Program-made: the position numbers and the translations under genes
Part shown: positions 16,273 through 25,079 of the stretch, piece by piece
Layout of the letters: every line of letters begins with the position of its first letter
Numbering within the stretch: position 1 is the first letter of the stretch
The notes under the pieces: model-generated
Seen by the model: the letters and a program-made list of their open reading frames with translations, nothing else
Told to the model about the DNA's origin: nothing
Databases searched by the model: none
NCBI RefSeq assembly: GCF_014648435.1
Contig: NZ_BMRC01000017.1
Location: forward strand, 62,001-126,000
Direction: 5' to 3'
Length of the DNA: 64,000 nt
DNA from: Nonomuraea spiralis
GTDB taxonomy: Bacteria > Actinomycetota > Actinomycetes > Streptosporangiales > Streptosporangiaceae

Positions 16273-16299
16273 TGTCGAGAGGACCGCGGCGGCTCCGAC
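16273..16299 (+). promoter_or_regulatory. ECF42-type promoter of the YCII gene
   Basis: TGTCGA (16273-16278), 17-base spacer, CGAC (16296-16299) followed by TCC, 38 bases from the ATG. ECF42 sigma factors are known to drive DGPF/YCII genes from TGTCGA/CGA-type promoters. Confidence 0.7.
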
Positions 16300-16337
16300 T
16301 CCGTCACGACGAACACGTACGACCACGAGGAGAGACG

Positions 16338-16706
16338 ATGAAGTTTCTGCTGATCATGCAGATCAACCAGCAGGTCATGGACACCCTGACCGAGGAGCAG
16401 CGCGACCTGATCCAGAACGGCCACGGCGCGTTCATGAAGACGATCCAGGAGTCGGGCGAGATGATCGGCACGCAGGCGCTCGGCGACCCGTCCACCAGCG
16501 CGGTCGTCCGTACCCGCAACGGCCTGCCCGCCGTGACCGACGGCCCCTACCTGGAGGCCAAGGAGTACATGGGCGGCTACTACATGGTCGACTGCGAGAG
16601 CCGCGAACGCGCGATCGAGCTGGCCGGGATGATCCCGGACAGCCAGATCGAGGGTCTGGCCATCGAGGTCCGGCCGGTCATGTTCACGGCCGGCGCCGAC
16701 ATGTGA
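16338..16706 (+). CDS. YCII-related (DGPF) domain protein
   Basis: 122 residues, with GAGGAGAG upstream of the ATG. The diagnostic DGPF-like turn is TDGPYLEAKEYMGGYYMVDC, preceded by the helix-strand GHGAFMKTIQESGEMIG. Such proteins are the standard targets of ECF42 sigma factors and are linked to oxidative or carbonyl stress; their chemistry is not settled. Transcription is divergent from the MFS gene and ends at a strong hairpin. Confidence 0.88.
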   Translation: MKFLLIMQINQQVMDTLTEEQRDLIQNGHGAFMKTIQESGEMIGTQALGDPSTSAVVRTRNGLPAVTDGPYLEAKEYMGGYYMVDCESRERAIELAGMIPDSQIEGLAIEVRPVMFTAGADM

Positions 16707-16713
16707 CCAGGGG

Positions 16714-16738
16714 GGCGGGCCCGCGTCACGGGCCCGCC
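16714..16738. terminator. Perfect 10-bp hairpin between convergent genes
   Basis: GGCGGGCCCG and CGGGCCCGCC pair around CGTCA, just after the YCII stop and before the 3' end of the phosphomutase gene. Confidence 0.7.
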
Positions 16739-16741
16739 GCT

Positions 16742-18427
16742 CTAGAGCCCCAGGTGGGCGGCCAGGTCGGCCTTCAGGCCGTCGAGGTCGCGGGCGGCGG
16801 ACGCGCGGGCCTCGGCCACCTCGCCCGTCACCGGCACCACCACCTCCAGGTAGCACTTCAGCTTGGGCTCGGTGCCCGACGGGCGCACCACCACCCGGCC
16901 GTCGCCGGACAGGTGGAAACGCAGGCCCTCGGTCGGGGGCAGGCCGCCCTCGCCGCGGCTCAGGTCGTCGACCGACTCGACCGCGTGGCCGCCGAGCGTG
17001 GCGGGCGGGGCGGCGCGCAGGCGGTCCATCGCGCCGGCGATCAGCGACAGGTCCGCGACGCGGAAGCTGAGCTGGGACGTCGCGTGCAGGCCGTACCGGA
17101 CGGCCTGGTCGTCGAGGAGGTCGAGCAGGGTACGTCCGTCGCGCTTGGCGGTGGCGGCCACGGCGGCCACGGTGAGCGCCGCGCCGATGCCGTCCTTGTC
17201 GTGGACCGGTAGGCCGGCGTCGGAGCCGACGCTGTAACCGATGGCCTCCTCGTAGCCGAAGACCAGCCCCTCGCCCGCCTTGATGATCCACTTGAAGCCG
17301 GTCAGCGTCTCGCCGTAGCGCACGCCGTGGGCCTGCGCGATCTTGCTCAGCAGGGTCGAGGAGACGATCGTGGTGGCCACCAAACGGTCGCCCGTGGTGT
17401 GGGTGATCACGTGCTCGGCCAGCAGGCCGCCGACCTCGTCGCCGGTCAGCATGCGGCACGAGCCGTCGGGCAGCGGCACGCCGACCGCGCACCGGTCGGC
17501 GTCCGGGTCGTTGGCGAGGACCAGGTCGGAGCCGAGCTTGGCGGCCAGCGCGATCGCCAGGTCCATCGCGCCGGGCTCCTCCGGGTTGGGGAAGGCCACC
17601 GTCGGGAAGTCGGGGTCGGGGTTGCGCTGCTCCTCGACGGCCATCGGCGTCTCGAAGCCCGCCGCGAGGAACGCGCCGGTCAGCGTGCCCGAACCCACCC
17701 CGTGCAGCGGCGTGTACGCCACCCGCAGGTCGCGCGCCTCGCCCAGCGGCAGCGCGGTCACCGCGTCGATGTAGTCGTCGACGATGCCCTCGCCCAGCTC
17801 GGTGAGCGTGCCGGGCCCGTCGAGGGGGAGCTGGTCGACGCGGCCCACGGCGTCGATGGCGGCCGAGATCTCCCGGTCGACCGGGGGCACGATCTGGGAG
17901 CCGTCGCCCCAGTAGACCTTGTAGCCGTTGTCCCTGGGCGGGTTGTGGCTGGCCGTGACCGTCACACCCGCGTCGGCGCCGAGGTGGCGTACGGCGAAGG
18001 CCAGCACCGGGGTGGGCAGCGGCCGCGGCAGCAGCGAGACGTGCAGGCCCGCGCCGGTCAGCACGGAGGCGGTGTCCCTGGCGAACACGTCGGACTTGTG
18101 CCGGGCGTCGTAGCCGATCACGACGTGCTTGCCGGCGCCGAGCACGCCGGCCAGACCGGCGGCGGCGCGCATGACGGTGACGCGGTTCATCCGGTTGGGG
18201 CCCGCGCCCAGCTCGCCGCGCAGGCCCGCGGTGCCGAACTCCAGCTTGGCCTGGAAACGCTCGCGGAGTGCGGGCAGGTCGTCGTCCTCCAGGAGGGCGG
18301 ACAGTTCGGCCCGGGTGTCAGGGTCGGGGTCCTGGGCCAGCCACTGACGGGCGCGGCGCATCAGGTCGGCGTCCACGGGCGGGAGCGGCACGTCGCCGTC
18401 GGCCTCGGGTGGGATGTCGGCGGTCAC
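16742..18427 (-). CDS. pmmB: Phosphohexomutase/phosphopentomutase-like (PmmB type)
   Basis: 561 residues of the alpha-D-phosphohexomutase family. Motifs: EFGTAGLRGELG (domain 1), TASHNPPRDNGYK (phosphoserine loop, about residue 160), NDPDADRCAVG (Mg2+ loop, about 307), GYEEAIGYSVG (sugar loop) and RPSGTEPKLKCYLE (phosphate loop). In the operon it lies directly after purine nucleoside phosphorylase, overlapping by four bases. It could therefore act on ribose-1-phosphate or deoxyribose-1-phosphate as well as hexose phosphates. The deoD-pmmB pairing is as in mycobacteria. Confidence 0.9.
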   Translation of the reverse strand: MTADIPPEADGDVPLPPVDADLMRRARQWLAQDPDPDTRAELSALLEDDDLPALRERFQAKLEFGTAGLRGELGAGPNRMNRVTVMRAAAGLAGVLGAGKHVVIGYDARHKSDVFARDTASVLTGAGLHVSLLPRPLPTPVLAFAVRHLGADAGVTVTASHNPPRDNGYKVYWGDGSQIVPPVDREISAAIDAVGRVDQLPLDGPGTLTELGEGIVDDYIDAVTALPLGEARDLRVAYTPLHGVGSGTLTGAFLAAGFETPMAVEEQRNPDPDFPTVAFPNPEEPGAMDLAIALAAKLGSDLVLANDPDADRCAVGVPLPDGSCRMLTGDEVGGLLAEHVITHTTGDRLVATTIVSSTLLSKIAQAHGVRYGETLTGFKWIIKAGEGLVFGYEEAIGYSVGSDAGLPVHDKDGIGAALTVAAVAATAKRDGRTLLDLLDDQAVRYGLHATSQLSFRVADLSLIAGAMDRLRAAPPATLGGHAVESVDDLSRGEGGLPPTEGLRFHLSGDGRVVVRPSGTEPKLKCYLEVVVPVTGEVAEARASAARDLDGLKADLAAHLGL

Positions 18428-19227
18428 AGGCGGTCCACCACCTTGGCCAGCAGCACGCCCATGCGGGCGGCCGTGGTGCGGCCCACCTCCAGGACCTCCT
18501 CGTGGTTGAGCGGCTCGCCGGACAGGCCGGCCCCCGGGTTGGTGACCAGGGAGACGCCGAGCACCTCCAGGTTCGCCTCGCGGGCGGCGATGGCCTCCAG
18601 CACGGTGGACATGCCCACCAGGTCGCCGCCGAGCGTGCGCAGCATCCGGATCTCGGCCGGCGTCTCGTACGTCGGGCCGCGGAAGGCCACGTAGACGCCG
18701 TCGGCCAGCGTCGGGTCGATCTCGCGGACCAGGGCGCGCAGGCGGCGCGAGTAGACCTCGGTGAGGTCGATGAACGTCGTGCCGGTGATCGGGTTGGCGC
18801 CGGTGAGGTTGACGTGATCGCTGATCAGGACCGGGTCGCCGACGTTCTGGGTCTCCGGCCGCAGGCCGCCCGCCGCGTTGGTCAGGACGAGCGTGCGCAC
18901 GCCCGCCGCGGCCGCCGTGCGCACGCCGTGGACGACCGCTTCGACGCCCAGGCCCTCGTACAGGTGCGTACGGCCGAGGAAGACCAGCGCGTGCCGCCCG
19001 GACGGGGTGCGGACGACGCGGATCTTGCCGCCGTGCCCGGCGACGGCGGGTGCGCTGAAACCGGGCAGATCGGTGAACGGGATCTCGGCCACGGTCTGCC
19101 CGATCGCGTCAGCGGCGGGAACCCACCCCGACCCCATGACGAGGGCCACGTCGAAGGTGTCGAGGCCGGCCGCTCCGGTCAGGACGGCGGCGGCCTCTCC
19201 GGCCAGGGTGTATGCGTCGTTGCTCAC
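18424..19227 (-). CDS. deoD: Purine nucleoside phosphorylase
   Basis: 267 residues of the trimeric (PunA-like) PNP family, cleaving inosine and guanosine with phosphate. Motifs: VALVMGSGW (phosphate loop, Ser), GRTHLYEG, LTNAAGGLRPE, FRGPTYETPAEIR, VGMSTVLEAIAARE and VTNPGAG (purine-binding Asn region). The start is GTG, three bases after the M20 hydrolase stop, so it belongs to the Lrp-M20-deoD-pmmB operon. It completes the add to PNP route. Confidence 0.94.
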   Translation of the reverse strand: MSNDAYTLAGEAAAVLTGAAGLDTFDVALVMGSGWVPAADAIGQTVAEIPFTDLPGFSAPAVAGHGGKIRVVRTPSGRHALVFLGRTHLYEGLGVEAVVHGVRTAAAAGVRTLVLTNAAGGLRPETQNVGDPVLISDHVNLTGANPITGTTFIDLTEVYSRRLRALVREIDPTLADGVYVAFRGPTYETPAEIRMLRTLGGDLVGMSTVLEAIAAREANLEVLGVSLVTNPGAGLSGEPLNHEEVLEVGRTTAARMGVLLAKVVDRL

Positions 19228-19230
19228 ATC

Positions 19231-20535
19231 TCAGTAGTTTAGGAGCAGCCTGTCCAGAACCCGCACCCCGAACTGCAGCGCGTCGATCGGCACCCGCTCG
19301 TCCACGCCGTGGAACATCGAGGCGAAGTCCATGTCGCCGGGCAGTCGCAGCGGCACGAACCCGAAACCGCGCACTCCCAGGTCGGCGAAGAACGTCTTGT
19401 TGTCGGTGCCGCCCGACATGCAGTACGGCACCGCCCGCGCGGTCGGGTCCTCGGCCTTCAGCGCCGCGATCATCGACTCGACCAGCGCGCCGTCGAACGA
19501 CGTCTCCAGCGCGATGTCATGGTGCACGAACTCGCGGCGCACGTTCGGCCCGATGAGCGAGTCGACGGTCTTGAAGAACTCCTCCTCGAAGCCGGGCAGG
19601 AAACGCCCGTCCACGACGGCCGTGGCCTGGCCGGGGATGACGTTCGACTTGTAGCCGGCGTCGAGCTGGGTCGGGTTCGTGGTGTGGCGGAGCGTCGCGC
19701 CGACGAAGCGCACCAGCGGGCCGAGCCGGTCCAGCAGCGGGGCGGGGTCGTCCTCGTCGAACGGCAGGCCGAAGGCGTCGGCGACCTCGGTGAGGAACTG
19801 GCGTACGGTCGGCGTGTAGGTCAGCGGCCACTCGTGCCCGCCGAGCCGGGCCACCGCCTTGGCGACCTCGGTGACCGCGTTGTCGGAGTTGAGCATCGAG
19901 CCGTGCCCGGCGGTGCCGTCGGCGATCAGCTTCATCCAGGCCAGGCCCTTCTGGGCCGTCTCGATCAGGTAGAGCCGCAGCGAGGGGTCGACCTCCAGCG
20001 AGTAGCCGCCGACCTCGCTGATGGACTCGGTCACGCCCTCGAACAGCTCGGGGTTGTTGGCCGTGAGGTACTTGGCGCCGTACACGCCGCCCGCCTCCTC
20101 GTCGGCGACCCAGGCGAAGACGATGTCGCGGCGCGGCCGGCGTCCCTCGCGCTTCATCTGGCGCAGTACGGCCAGCATCATCGCGTCCATGTCCTTCATG
20201 TCCACGGCGCCGCGGCCCCAGATGTAGCCGTCGCGGATCTCACCCGCGAACGGGTCGACCGACCAGTCTGCGGCGTTGGCGGGCACCACGTCGAGGTGGC
20301 CGTGGACGAGCAGCGCGGGCAGCGACGGGTCGGTGCCCTCGACGCGGGTGACCACGTTGCCGCGGCCCGGCTCGCTCTCGACGTAGGTCGAGTCGATGCC
20401 GACCTCGTCCAGCCTGGCCATGACGACCTCGGCCGCGGCCCGCTCGCCGGGGCCGCTGCCGTCCCCGTAGTTGCTGCTGTCGACGCGGATCAGCTCCACG
20501 CACAGGTCGGCGACTTCCTTCTCGGCAGGTGTCAT
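19231..20535 (-). CDS. M20-family metallohydrolase (ArgE/DapE/ACY1 type)
   Basis: 434 residues. Two-zinc ligands and catalytic residues: LVHGHLDVVP (His and catalytic Asp), WGRGAVDMKD (bridging Asp), WVADEEAGG (Glu-Glu) and SMFHGVDERV (C-terminal His). The lid domain has GTAGHGSMLN. It likely hydrolyses an N-acyl amino acid or dipeptide. It is co-transcribed with the Lrp-type regulator (ATGA overlap) and divergent from an MHS transporter, a regulator-hydrolase-importer arrangement. Confidence 0.88.
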   Translation of the reverse strand: MTPAEKEVADLCVELIRVDSSNYGDGSGPGERAAAEVVMARLDEVGIDSTYVESEPGRGNVVTRVEGTDPSLPALLVHGHLDVVPANAADWSVDPFAGEIRDGYIWGRGAVDMKDMDAMMLAVLRQMKREGRRPRRDIVFAWVADEEAGGVYGAKYLTANNPELFEGVTESISEVGGYSLEVDPSLRLYLIETAQKGLAWMKLIADGTAGHGSMLNSDNAVTEVAKAVARLGGHEWPLTYTPTVRQFLTEVADAFGLPFDEDDPAPLLDRLGPLVRFVGATLRHTTNPTQLDAGYKSNVIPGQATAVVDGRFLPGFEEEFFKTVDSLIGPNVRREFVHHDIALETSFDGALVESMIAALKAEDPTARAVPYCMSGGTDNKTFFADLGVRGFGFVPLRLPGDMDFASMFHGVDERVPIDALQFGVRVLDRLLLNY

Positions 20536-21584
20536 GGCGTCTTCTCCAGGGTGAGCAGTCCGGACTTGTGCAGGTGACCGCGTTTGTAGGCACGGGTGAC
20601 GAGGGTCAGGTCGCTGTCGGTGATCTCGTCGAGCCGGCCGAGCACGTCGGTCATGAAACGATAGAGGTCGGCCTCGTGGGCCACCGCCACCTGCACGATG
20701 AGGGAGTGGGTGCCCGACGTGGCGGCGCAGTAGCGCACATTGGGGTGTTCGGCCAGGCGGCGGCCGGTCTCGCCGAGCCCGTACGGCCGCACCTTCAGCC
20801 ACAACACGGCCTCGACCTCCAGGCCCAGCAGCGCGGGTTCGACCTCGGCCCGCGGCAGCAGCAGCCGCCGGTCGACGAGCGAGGCCACGCGCCTGCGGGC
20901 GGTCGGCACGGAGATGTCGAGCCGTTCGGCGATCGTGGTGAAGGCGGCCCGGCCGTCGGCGGCGAGCAGTTCGGCGATCTCCTGCTCCAGCGGTGACAGG
21001 CCGTCCTCGTCGGGCAGGTCGGGGGGCGGCGGCGCCGGGCGCAGGTCGGCGACCTCCCGCTCGGTCAGGAAGGGCGCGTGCCATTCGGCCACGGTCGTGA
21101 ACGTGTGCAGCACGACCTGCGTCTGCGTCTGCAGCACGCCGTCGATCTCGCTGATGTCGTGGGACAGGATGGTGTGCAGGTCCTGCCGGGACGGCGGCAC
21201 CAGTTCGCAGGCCAGGTCGGCGGCCCCGGTCAGCGCGTAGACCGACCGCGTGTCGCGCCGGTCGGTGAGCGACCTGGCCACCTGGGCCGCCGTGCCGGGC
21301 CGCACCTGGACGTGCAGGTGCGCGGGGCGGCCGTGGCCGGTGCGCAGGTCGTCGTAGATCGCGGTGACCCGTACGACGCCGTCGGCGATGAGCCGCTGGA
21401 GCCGGCGGGCGACCGTGCGCTCGTGCTCGCCCACCGCCCGGCCGATCTCGCCCCACGAGGCGCGCGGGCTCACCTGGAGCGCGGCGACGAGCCGCCGGTC
21501 GAGAACGTCCACCTGCAACCGCTTCCGTGTCGGGTTTGTAAATAATTGCCCAGACATTTGACTGTTTCGGTCTTCCGAATGCAC
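20532..21584 (-). CDS. Double-HTH Lrp/AsnC-family regulator
   Basis: 350 residues (341 if ATG 21557 is used). Two full AsnC units are joined: HTH 1 DVLDRRLVAALQVSPRASW with a RAM-like domain, a Pro-rich hinge PAPPPPDLP, then HTH 2 LSPLEQEIAELLAADGRAAF, a recognition helix ISVPTARRRVASL and a second RAM-like domain. Duplicated Lrp proteins act as pseudo-dimers within one chain. It is divergent from the MHS transporter with two dyads between. Confidence 0.85.
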   Translation of the reverse strand: MHSEDRNSQMSGQLFTNPTRKRLQVDVLDRRLVAALQVSPRASWGEIGRAVGEHERTVARRLQRLIADGVVRVTAIYDDLRTGHGRPAHLHVQVRPGTAAQVARSLTDRRDTRSVYALTGAADLACELVPPSRQDLHTILSHDISEIDGVLQTQTQVVLHTFTTVAEWHAPFLTEREVADLRPAPPPPDLPDEDGLSPLEQEIAELLAADGRAAFTTIAERLDISVPTARRRVASLVDRRLLLPRAEVEPALLGLEVEAVLWLKVRPYGLGETGRRLAEHPNVRYCAATSGTHSLIVQVAVAHEADLYRFMTDVLGRLDEITDSDLTLVTRAYKRGHLHKSGLLTLEKTP

Positions 21585-21599
21585 AGTAAGCCATTACTG
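21566..21599. promoter_or_regulatory. Two adjacent dyads in the Lrp/transporter intergenic region
   Basis: TTCGG-TCTT-CCGAA (21566-21579) and CAGTAA-GCCA-TTACTG (21584-21599) lie about 20 bases apart (centre to centre), between or over the divergent starts. They are candidate sites for the duplicated Lrp protein. Confidence 0.5.
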
Positions 21600-21626
21600 C
21601 ACGTGTCAGCAAAAGGAGCACATGCC

Positions 21627-22931
21627 GTGTCGACCTCCCCCGTCGCGCAATCGCCGCTCGGCATACCGAAGAGCAGGGTCCGTCAGCTCATGGCGGCCAG
21701 CATCGGCAACGTGGTCGAGTGGTACGACTGGTACGCCTACACCTTCCTGGCGACGGTCTTCTCGGCGCAGATCTTCCCCGCGACCTCGGGCAACAGCCTG
21801 GTGCCGCTGCTCAGCTCGTTCGCGGTGTTCGCGGTGGGCTTCTTCATGCGTCCTCTGGGCGGGCTGCTGGTGGGCGCGTTCGCCGACCGGTACGGCCGCA
21901 AGTCGGCGATGACCTTCACCATCATCCTGATGGGCGCCGGCTCGCTGCTGCTCGGCCTGACCCCCACCTACGAGGCCGTGGGCCTGCTGTCACCGGTCAT
22001 CCTGACGCTGGCCCGGCTCATCCAGGGCCTGTCCGTGGGCGGTGAGTTCGCCGCCGCCACCACGTTCCTCGTCGAGTCGGCCCCGCCGCGCCGCCGCGGC
22101 CTGTTCTCCTCCTTCCAGTACGTCAGCACCACCATCGGCCAGCTCATCGCCTCCGGCCTGGCCGCGCTGCTCACCGTGGCGCTGGTCAAGGAGGACATGA
22201 GCTCCTACGGCTGGCGTATCCCGTTCCTCGTGGGCGCGCTGCTCAGCCTGGTCGGCCTGTGGATCCGCAAGGGCGCCGACGAGACCTCGGCGGTCGCGGA
22301 GGAGATCCAGCGGGGCGAGGTCAAGCGGCCGGGCATGTTCGAGTTCCTCAAGCTGCACCCGAAGTCGGCGCTGACCATCGTCGGCATCACGATCGCCGGC
22401 ACGGTCGCGTACTACACCTGGACCAGCTTCCTGCCCACCTACGCCCAGATCACCGTCTCGTTCGACAAGGCCGAGTCGCTCCAGGTCGGCACGATCTCGC
22501 TGGTGTTCTTCATGGCGTTGCAGCCGCTGCTCGGCATGTTGTCGGACCGGATCGGGCGCAAGCCGATGCTGATCGCGTTCGGGCTCGGCTTCCTGATCCT
22601 GCCGGTGCCGCTGCTCGGCCTGCTCACGAACTCCTTCGCCAGCCTGCTCGTCGTGCAGCTCATCGGCATGGTGTTCCTGGGCTGCTTCACCTCGGTCTCG
22701 GCCGCGGTGAACTCCGAGCTGTTCCCGACCCGGGTGCGGGCGGCGGGGGCGGGCTTCCCGTACTCGCTGACCGTGGCGATCTTCGGTGGCACCGCCCCGC
22801 TGATCGGCACCGCGCTTCAGGAGGCCGGCAACCCCGGGCTGTTCCCGTGGTACATGTCCGGCCTGGCCCTGATCTCCACGCTCGTGTACGTCTTCGTCCT
22901 GCGCGAGACCAAGGACCAGCCGCTCCGCTAG
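21627..22931 (+). CDS. MHS-family metabolite:H+ symporter
   Basis: 434 residues from a GTG eight bases after AAGGAG. The family hallmark ASIGNVVEWYDWYAYTFLA opens the first span. GADRYGRK-type motif A is seen as FADRYGRKSAM, followed by ARLIQGLSVGGEFAAATTF, the classic MHS (KgtP/ProP/ShiA) sequence. About 12 spans. It probably imports an organic or amino acid that is then processed by the divergent M20 hydrolase. The stop shares CTAG with the convergent gene. Confidence 0.9.
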   Translation: MSTSPVAQSPLGIPKSRVRQLMAASIGNVVEWYDWYAYTFLATVFSAQIFPATSGNSLVPLLSSFAVFAVGFFMRPLGGLLVGAFADRYGRKSAMTFTIILMGAGSLLLGLTPTYEAVGLLSPVILTLARLIQGLSVGGEFAAATTFLVESAPPRRRGLFSSFQYVSTTIGQLIASGLAALLTVALVKEDMSSYGWRIPFLVGALLSLVGLWIRKGADETSAVAEEIQRGEVKRPGMFEFLKLHPKSALTIVGITIAGTVAYYTWTSFLPTYAQITVSFDKAESLQVGTISLVFFMALQPLLGMLSDRIGRKPMLIAFGLGFLILPVPLLGLLTNSFASLLVVQLIGMVFLGCFTSVSAAVNSELFPTRVRAAGAGFPYSLTVAIFGGTAPLIGTALQEAGNPGLFPWYMSGLALISTLVYVFVLRETKDQPLR

Positions 22932-23416
22932 GGCGCGGAAGTGCAGGGGCGCTCCCGCAACTCCTTGACGTAGTCGTCGGGGGCGCCCGCGCGCTCGGCC
23001 GCGTCGGCCAGCGTGCACAGGTAGCGGGCCGCGGGCAGGCCGCCCTCGTAGCCGTCGAGCACGTAGAACCAGGCCACGACCTCGCCGTCGAGGGTCTGCA
23101 CCCGCAGCCGCACCTTGTGGTACGCCCCCCGGACCGCGCCCTCCCACTGGTCGAGCGAGGTCTCCTCCCAGTCGGGCACGTCGTAGAGCACGACGAAGAC
23201 GTGCTCCTCGGCGTCCTCGACGATGGTGGCGATCGAGCTCTCCCACTTGCTGTCGGTGCGCCCGAACGTCAGCCGCCAGCCCGTCAGCCAGCCGACACCC
23301 CAGATCGGGGAGTGCGGGGCACGCATGGCCATCTGCTCCGGGTCCATGTTCATCCCGTACGAGGCATACAGCCGTAGATCATTCGGCTTCCCTGATTGAT
23401 CCGAAAGCCACGCCAC
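22928..23416 (-). CDS. Gamma-glutamylcyclotransferase-like protein
   Basis: 162 residues from a GTG preceded by GAGAGG; an upstream in-frame start at 23530 would add 38 atypical residues. YASYGMNMDPEQMAMRAP matches the Y-G-S-N-x glycine loop of the GGCT fold. The likely catalytic Glu is in SLDQWEGAV. The end of the barrel is YVLDGYEGGLPAARYL. The stop overlaps the convergent transporter stop in the tetramer CTAG. The substrate may be a gamma-glutamyl peptide. Confidence 0.8.
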   Translation of the reverse strand: MAWLSDQSGKPNDLRLYASYGMNMDPEQMAMRAPHSPIWGVGWLTGWRLTFGRTDSKWESSIATIVEDAEEHVFVVLYDVPDWEETSLDQWEGAVRGAYHKVRLRVQTLDGEVVAWFYVLDGYEGGLPAARYLCTLADAAERAGAPDDYVKELRERPCTSAP

Positions 23417-23598
23417 GATCCACCCCTCTCGCCGGGTGCCGCTCGTCATCCAGCTACCGCAGCATCCTGCCACGCTGACCCGCCGTGTCGGTCCAACAGT
23501 CCGGGCACGGAAGGCCCATGTGTCCCCCATGTCCGTCCGGATGCCGCCTCCATGGCCCGGTTGCGGGCTCCCCGGGCGCGTACGGGAGAATGGGACAC

Positions 23599-24993
23599 GT
23601 GACGAGGATCGTGATCATTGGTGGCGGACCAGGCGGCTACGAAGCAGCGCTGGTGGCCGCGCAGCTAGGCGCGCAAGTCACGATGGTCGAGCAGGACGGC
23701 CCCGGTGGCGCCTGCGTGCTCACCGACTGCGTGCCGTCCAAGACGCTGATCGCGACCTCCGTCCGCAAGCAGGCGTTGCTCGACGCGCCGTCGCTGGGCG
23801 TGTCGTTCTCGGGCGGGCCCGACGGCGACGCCGGTGTGGTGGGCGTCGACCTGCCGCTGGTCAACAAGCGGGTCAAGGAGCTGGCGCAGGCCCAGTCGGC
23901 CGACATCGCGACCCGGGTCGAGGCCGAGGGCGTCGAGATCGTCAAGGCGCGCGGGCGGCTGGTCGATCCGCAGGTCGTACGCGCGGGCGACCGTACGATC
24001 AGGGCCGACGTGGTGCTCCTGGCCACGGGCGCGACGCCGCGCGTGTTGCCGGGGGCCGAGCCCGACGGCGAGCGCATCCTCACCTGGCGGCAGCTCTACG
24101 ACCTGGAGGAGCTGCCCGAGCACCTGATCGTGGTCGGCTCGGGCGTGACCGGCGCGGAGTTCGCCGGCGCCTACCGCTCGCTCGGCGCGGAGGTCACGCT
24201 GGTCTCCAGCCGCGACCGGATGATGCCCAACGAGGACGCCGACGGCGCCGAGGTGCTCGAAGAGGTCTACCGGCGGCGCGGCATGAACGTCATGGGCCGC
24301 TCGCGCGCCTCCTCCGTCAAGCGCACCGCCGACGGCGTGGTGGTGACCCTGGAGGACGGCCGCACGGCCGAGGGCTCCCACGCGCTGATGACGGTCGGCA
24401 TGGTGCCCAACACCGGCGGCATCGGCCTGGAGGAGGCCGGCGTCCAGCTCGACAGGAACGGCTTCGTCAAGGTCGACAAGGTCTCCCGCACCTCCGCGCC
24501 CGGCGTCTACGCGGCCGGCGACTGCACCGGCGTGCTCATGCTGGCCTCGGTGGCCGCCATGCAGGGCCGCATCGCCGTGTGGCACGCGCTGGGCGAGGCC
24601 GTCCAGCCGCTGCGGCTGGCCACGGTGGCCTCCAACATCTTCACCGACCCCGAGATCGCGGCCGTCGGCGTGGCGCAACGCTCGATCGAGGCGGGCGAGA
24701 TCGACGCGAACGTGGTCAAACTTCCGCTGGCCACCAACGCGCGGGCCAAGATGCAGGGGTTCAACGACGGGTTCGTCAAGCTGTTCTGCCGCCCTCACAC
24801 CGGCATCGTGCTCGGCGGCGTGATCGTGGCCCCGCGTGCCTCGGAGCTGATCCTCGCGGTGTCGCTGGCGGTGCAGCAGCGGCTCACGGTCGACCAGGTC
24901 GCCCACACGTTCGCGGTCTACCCGTCGTTGTCGGGCTCGATCACCGAGGCGGCCCGCCGTCTCATGCAGCCGGAGGCGGCCATCGGCCTCTAG
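23599..24993 (+). CDS. lpdA: NAD(P)H-quinone dehydrogenase, LpdA type
   Basis: 464 residues from a GTG. FAD motif RIVIIGGGPGGYEAAL and the redox Cys pair ACVLTDCVPSK (C-x4-C) are present, with the NAD motif LIVVGSGVTGAEFA. The C-terminal His-Glu dyad of true lipoamide dehydrogenases (H-P-T-x-S-E) is replaced by AVYPSLSG, so lipoamide chemistry is unlikely. The same loss defines mycobacterial LpdA (Rv3303c), a quinone reductase, which also sits beside the nucleoside-salvage genes. A 17-bp terminator follows. Confidence 0.88.
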   Translation: MTRIVIIGGGPGGYEAALVAAQLGAQVTMVEQDGPGGACVLTDCVPSKTLIATSVRKQALLDAPSLGVSFSGGPDGDAGVVGVDLPLVNKRVKELAQAQSADIATRVEAEGVEIVKARGRLVDPQVVRAGDRTIRADVVLLATGATPRVLPGAEPDGERILTWRQLYDLEELPEHLIVVGSGVTGAEFAGAYRSLGAEVTLVSSRDRMMPNEDADGAEVLEEVYRRRGMNVMGRSRASSVKRTADGVVVTLEDGRTAEGSHALMTVGMVPNTGGIGLEEAGVQLDRNGFVKVDKVSRTSAPGVYAAGDCTGVLMLASVAAMQGRIAVWHALGEAVQPLRLATVASNIFTDPEIAAVGVAQRSIEAGEIDANVVKLPLATNARAKMQGFNDGFVKLFCRPHTGIVLGGVIVAPRASELILAVSLAVQQRLTVDQVAHTFAVYPSLSGSITEAARRLMQPEAAIGL

Positions 24994-25012
24994 CCTCCTT
25001 CCGTCCCACGTA

Positions 25013-25051
25013 CGAAAGCCGTGCGGGTCCTCCTGACCCGCACGGCTTTCG
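25013..25051 (+). terminator. Perfect 17-bp stem terminator after lpdA
   Basis: Arms 25013-25029 and 25035-25051 pair without mismatch around CTCCT; the top of the stem is GTGCGGGTC/GACCCGCAC. It lies 19 bases past the lpdA stop. Confidence 0.85.
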
Positions 25052-25079
25052 CGTGTCCGCGGCCGGTTGCCGTCAGACT

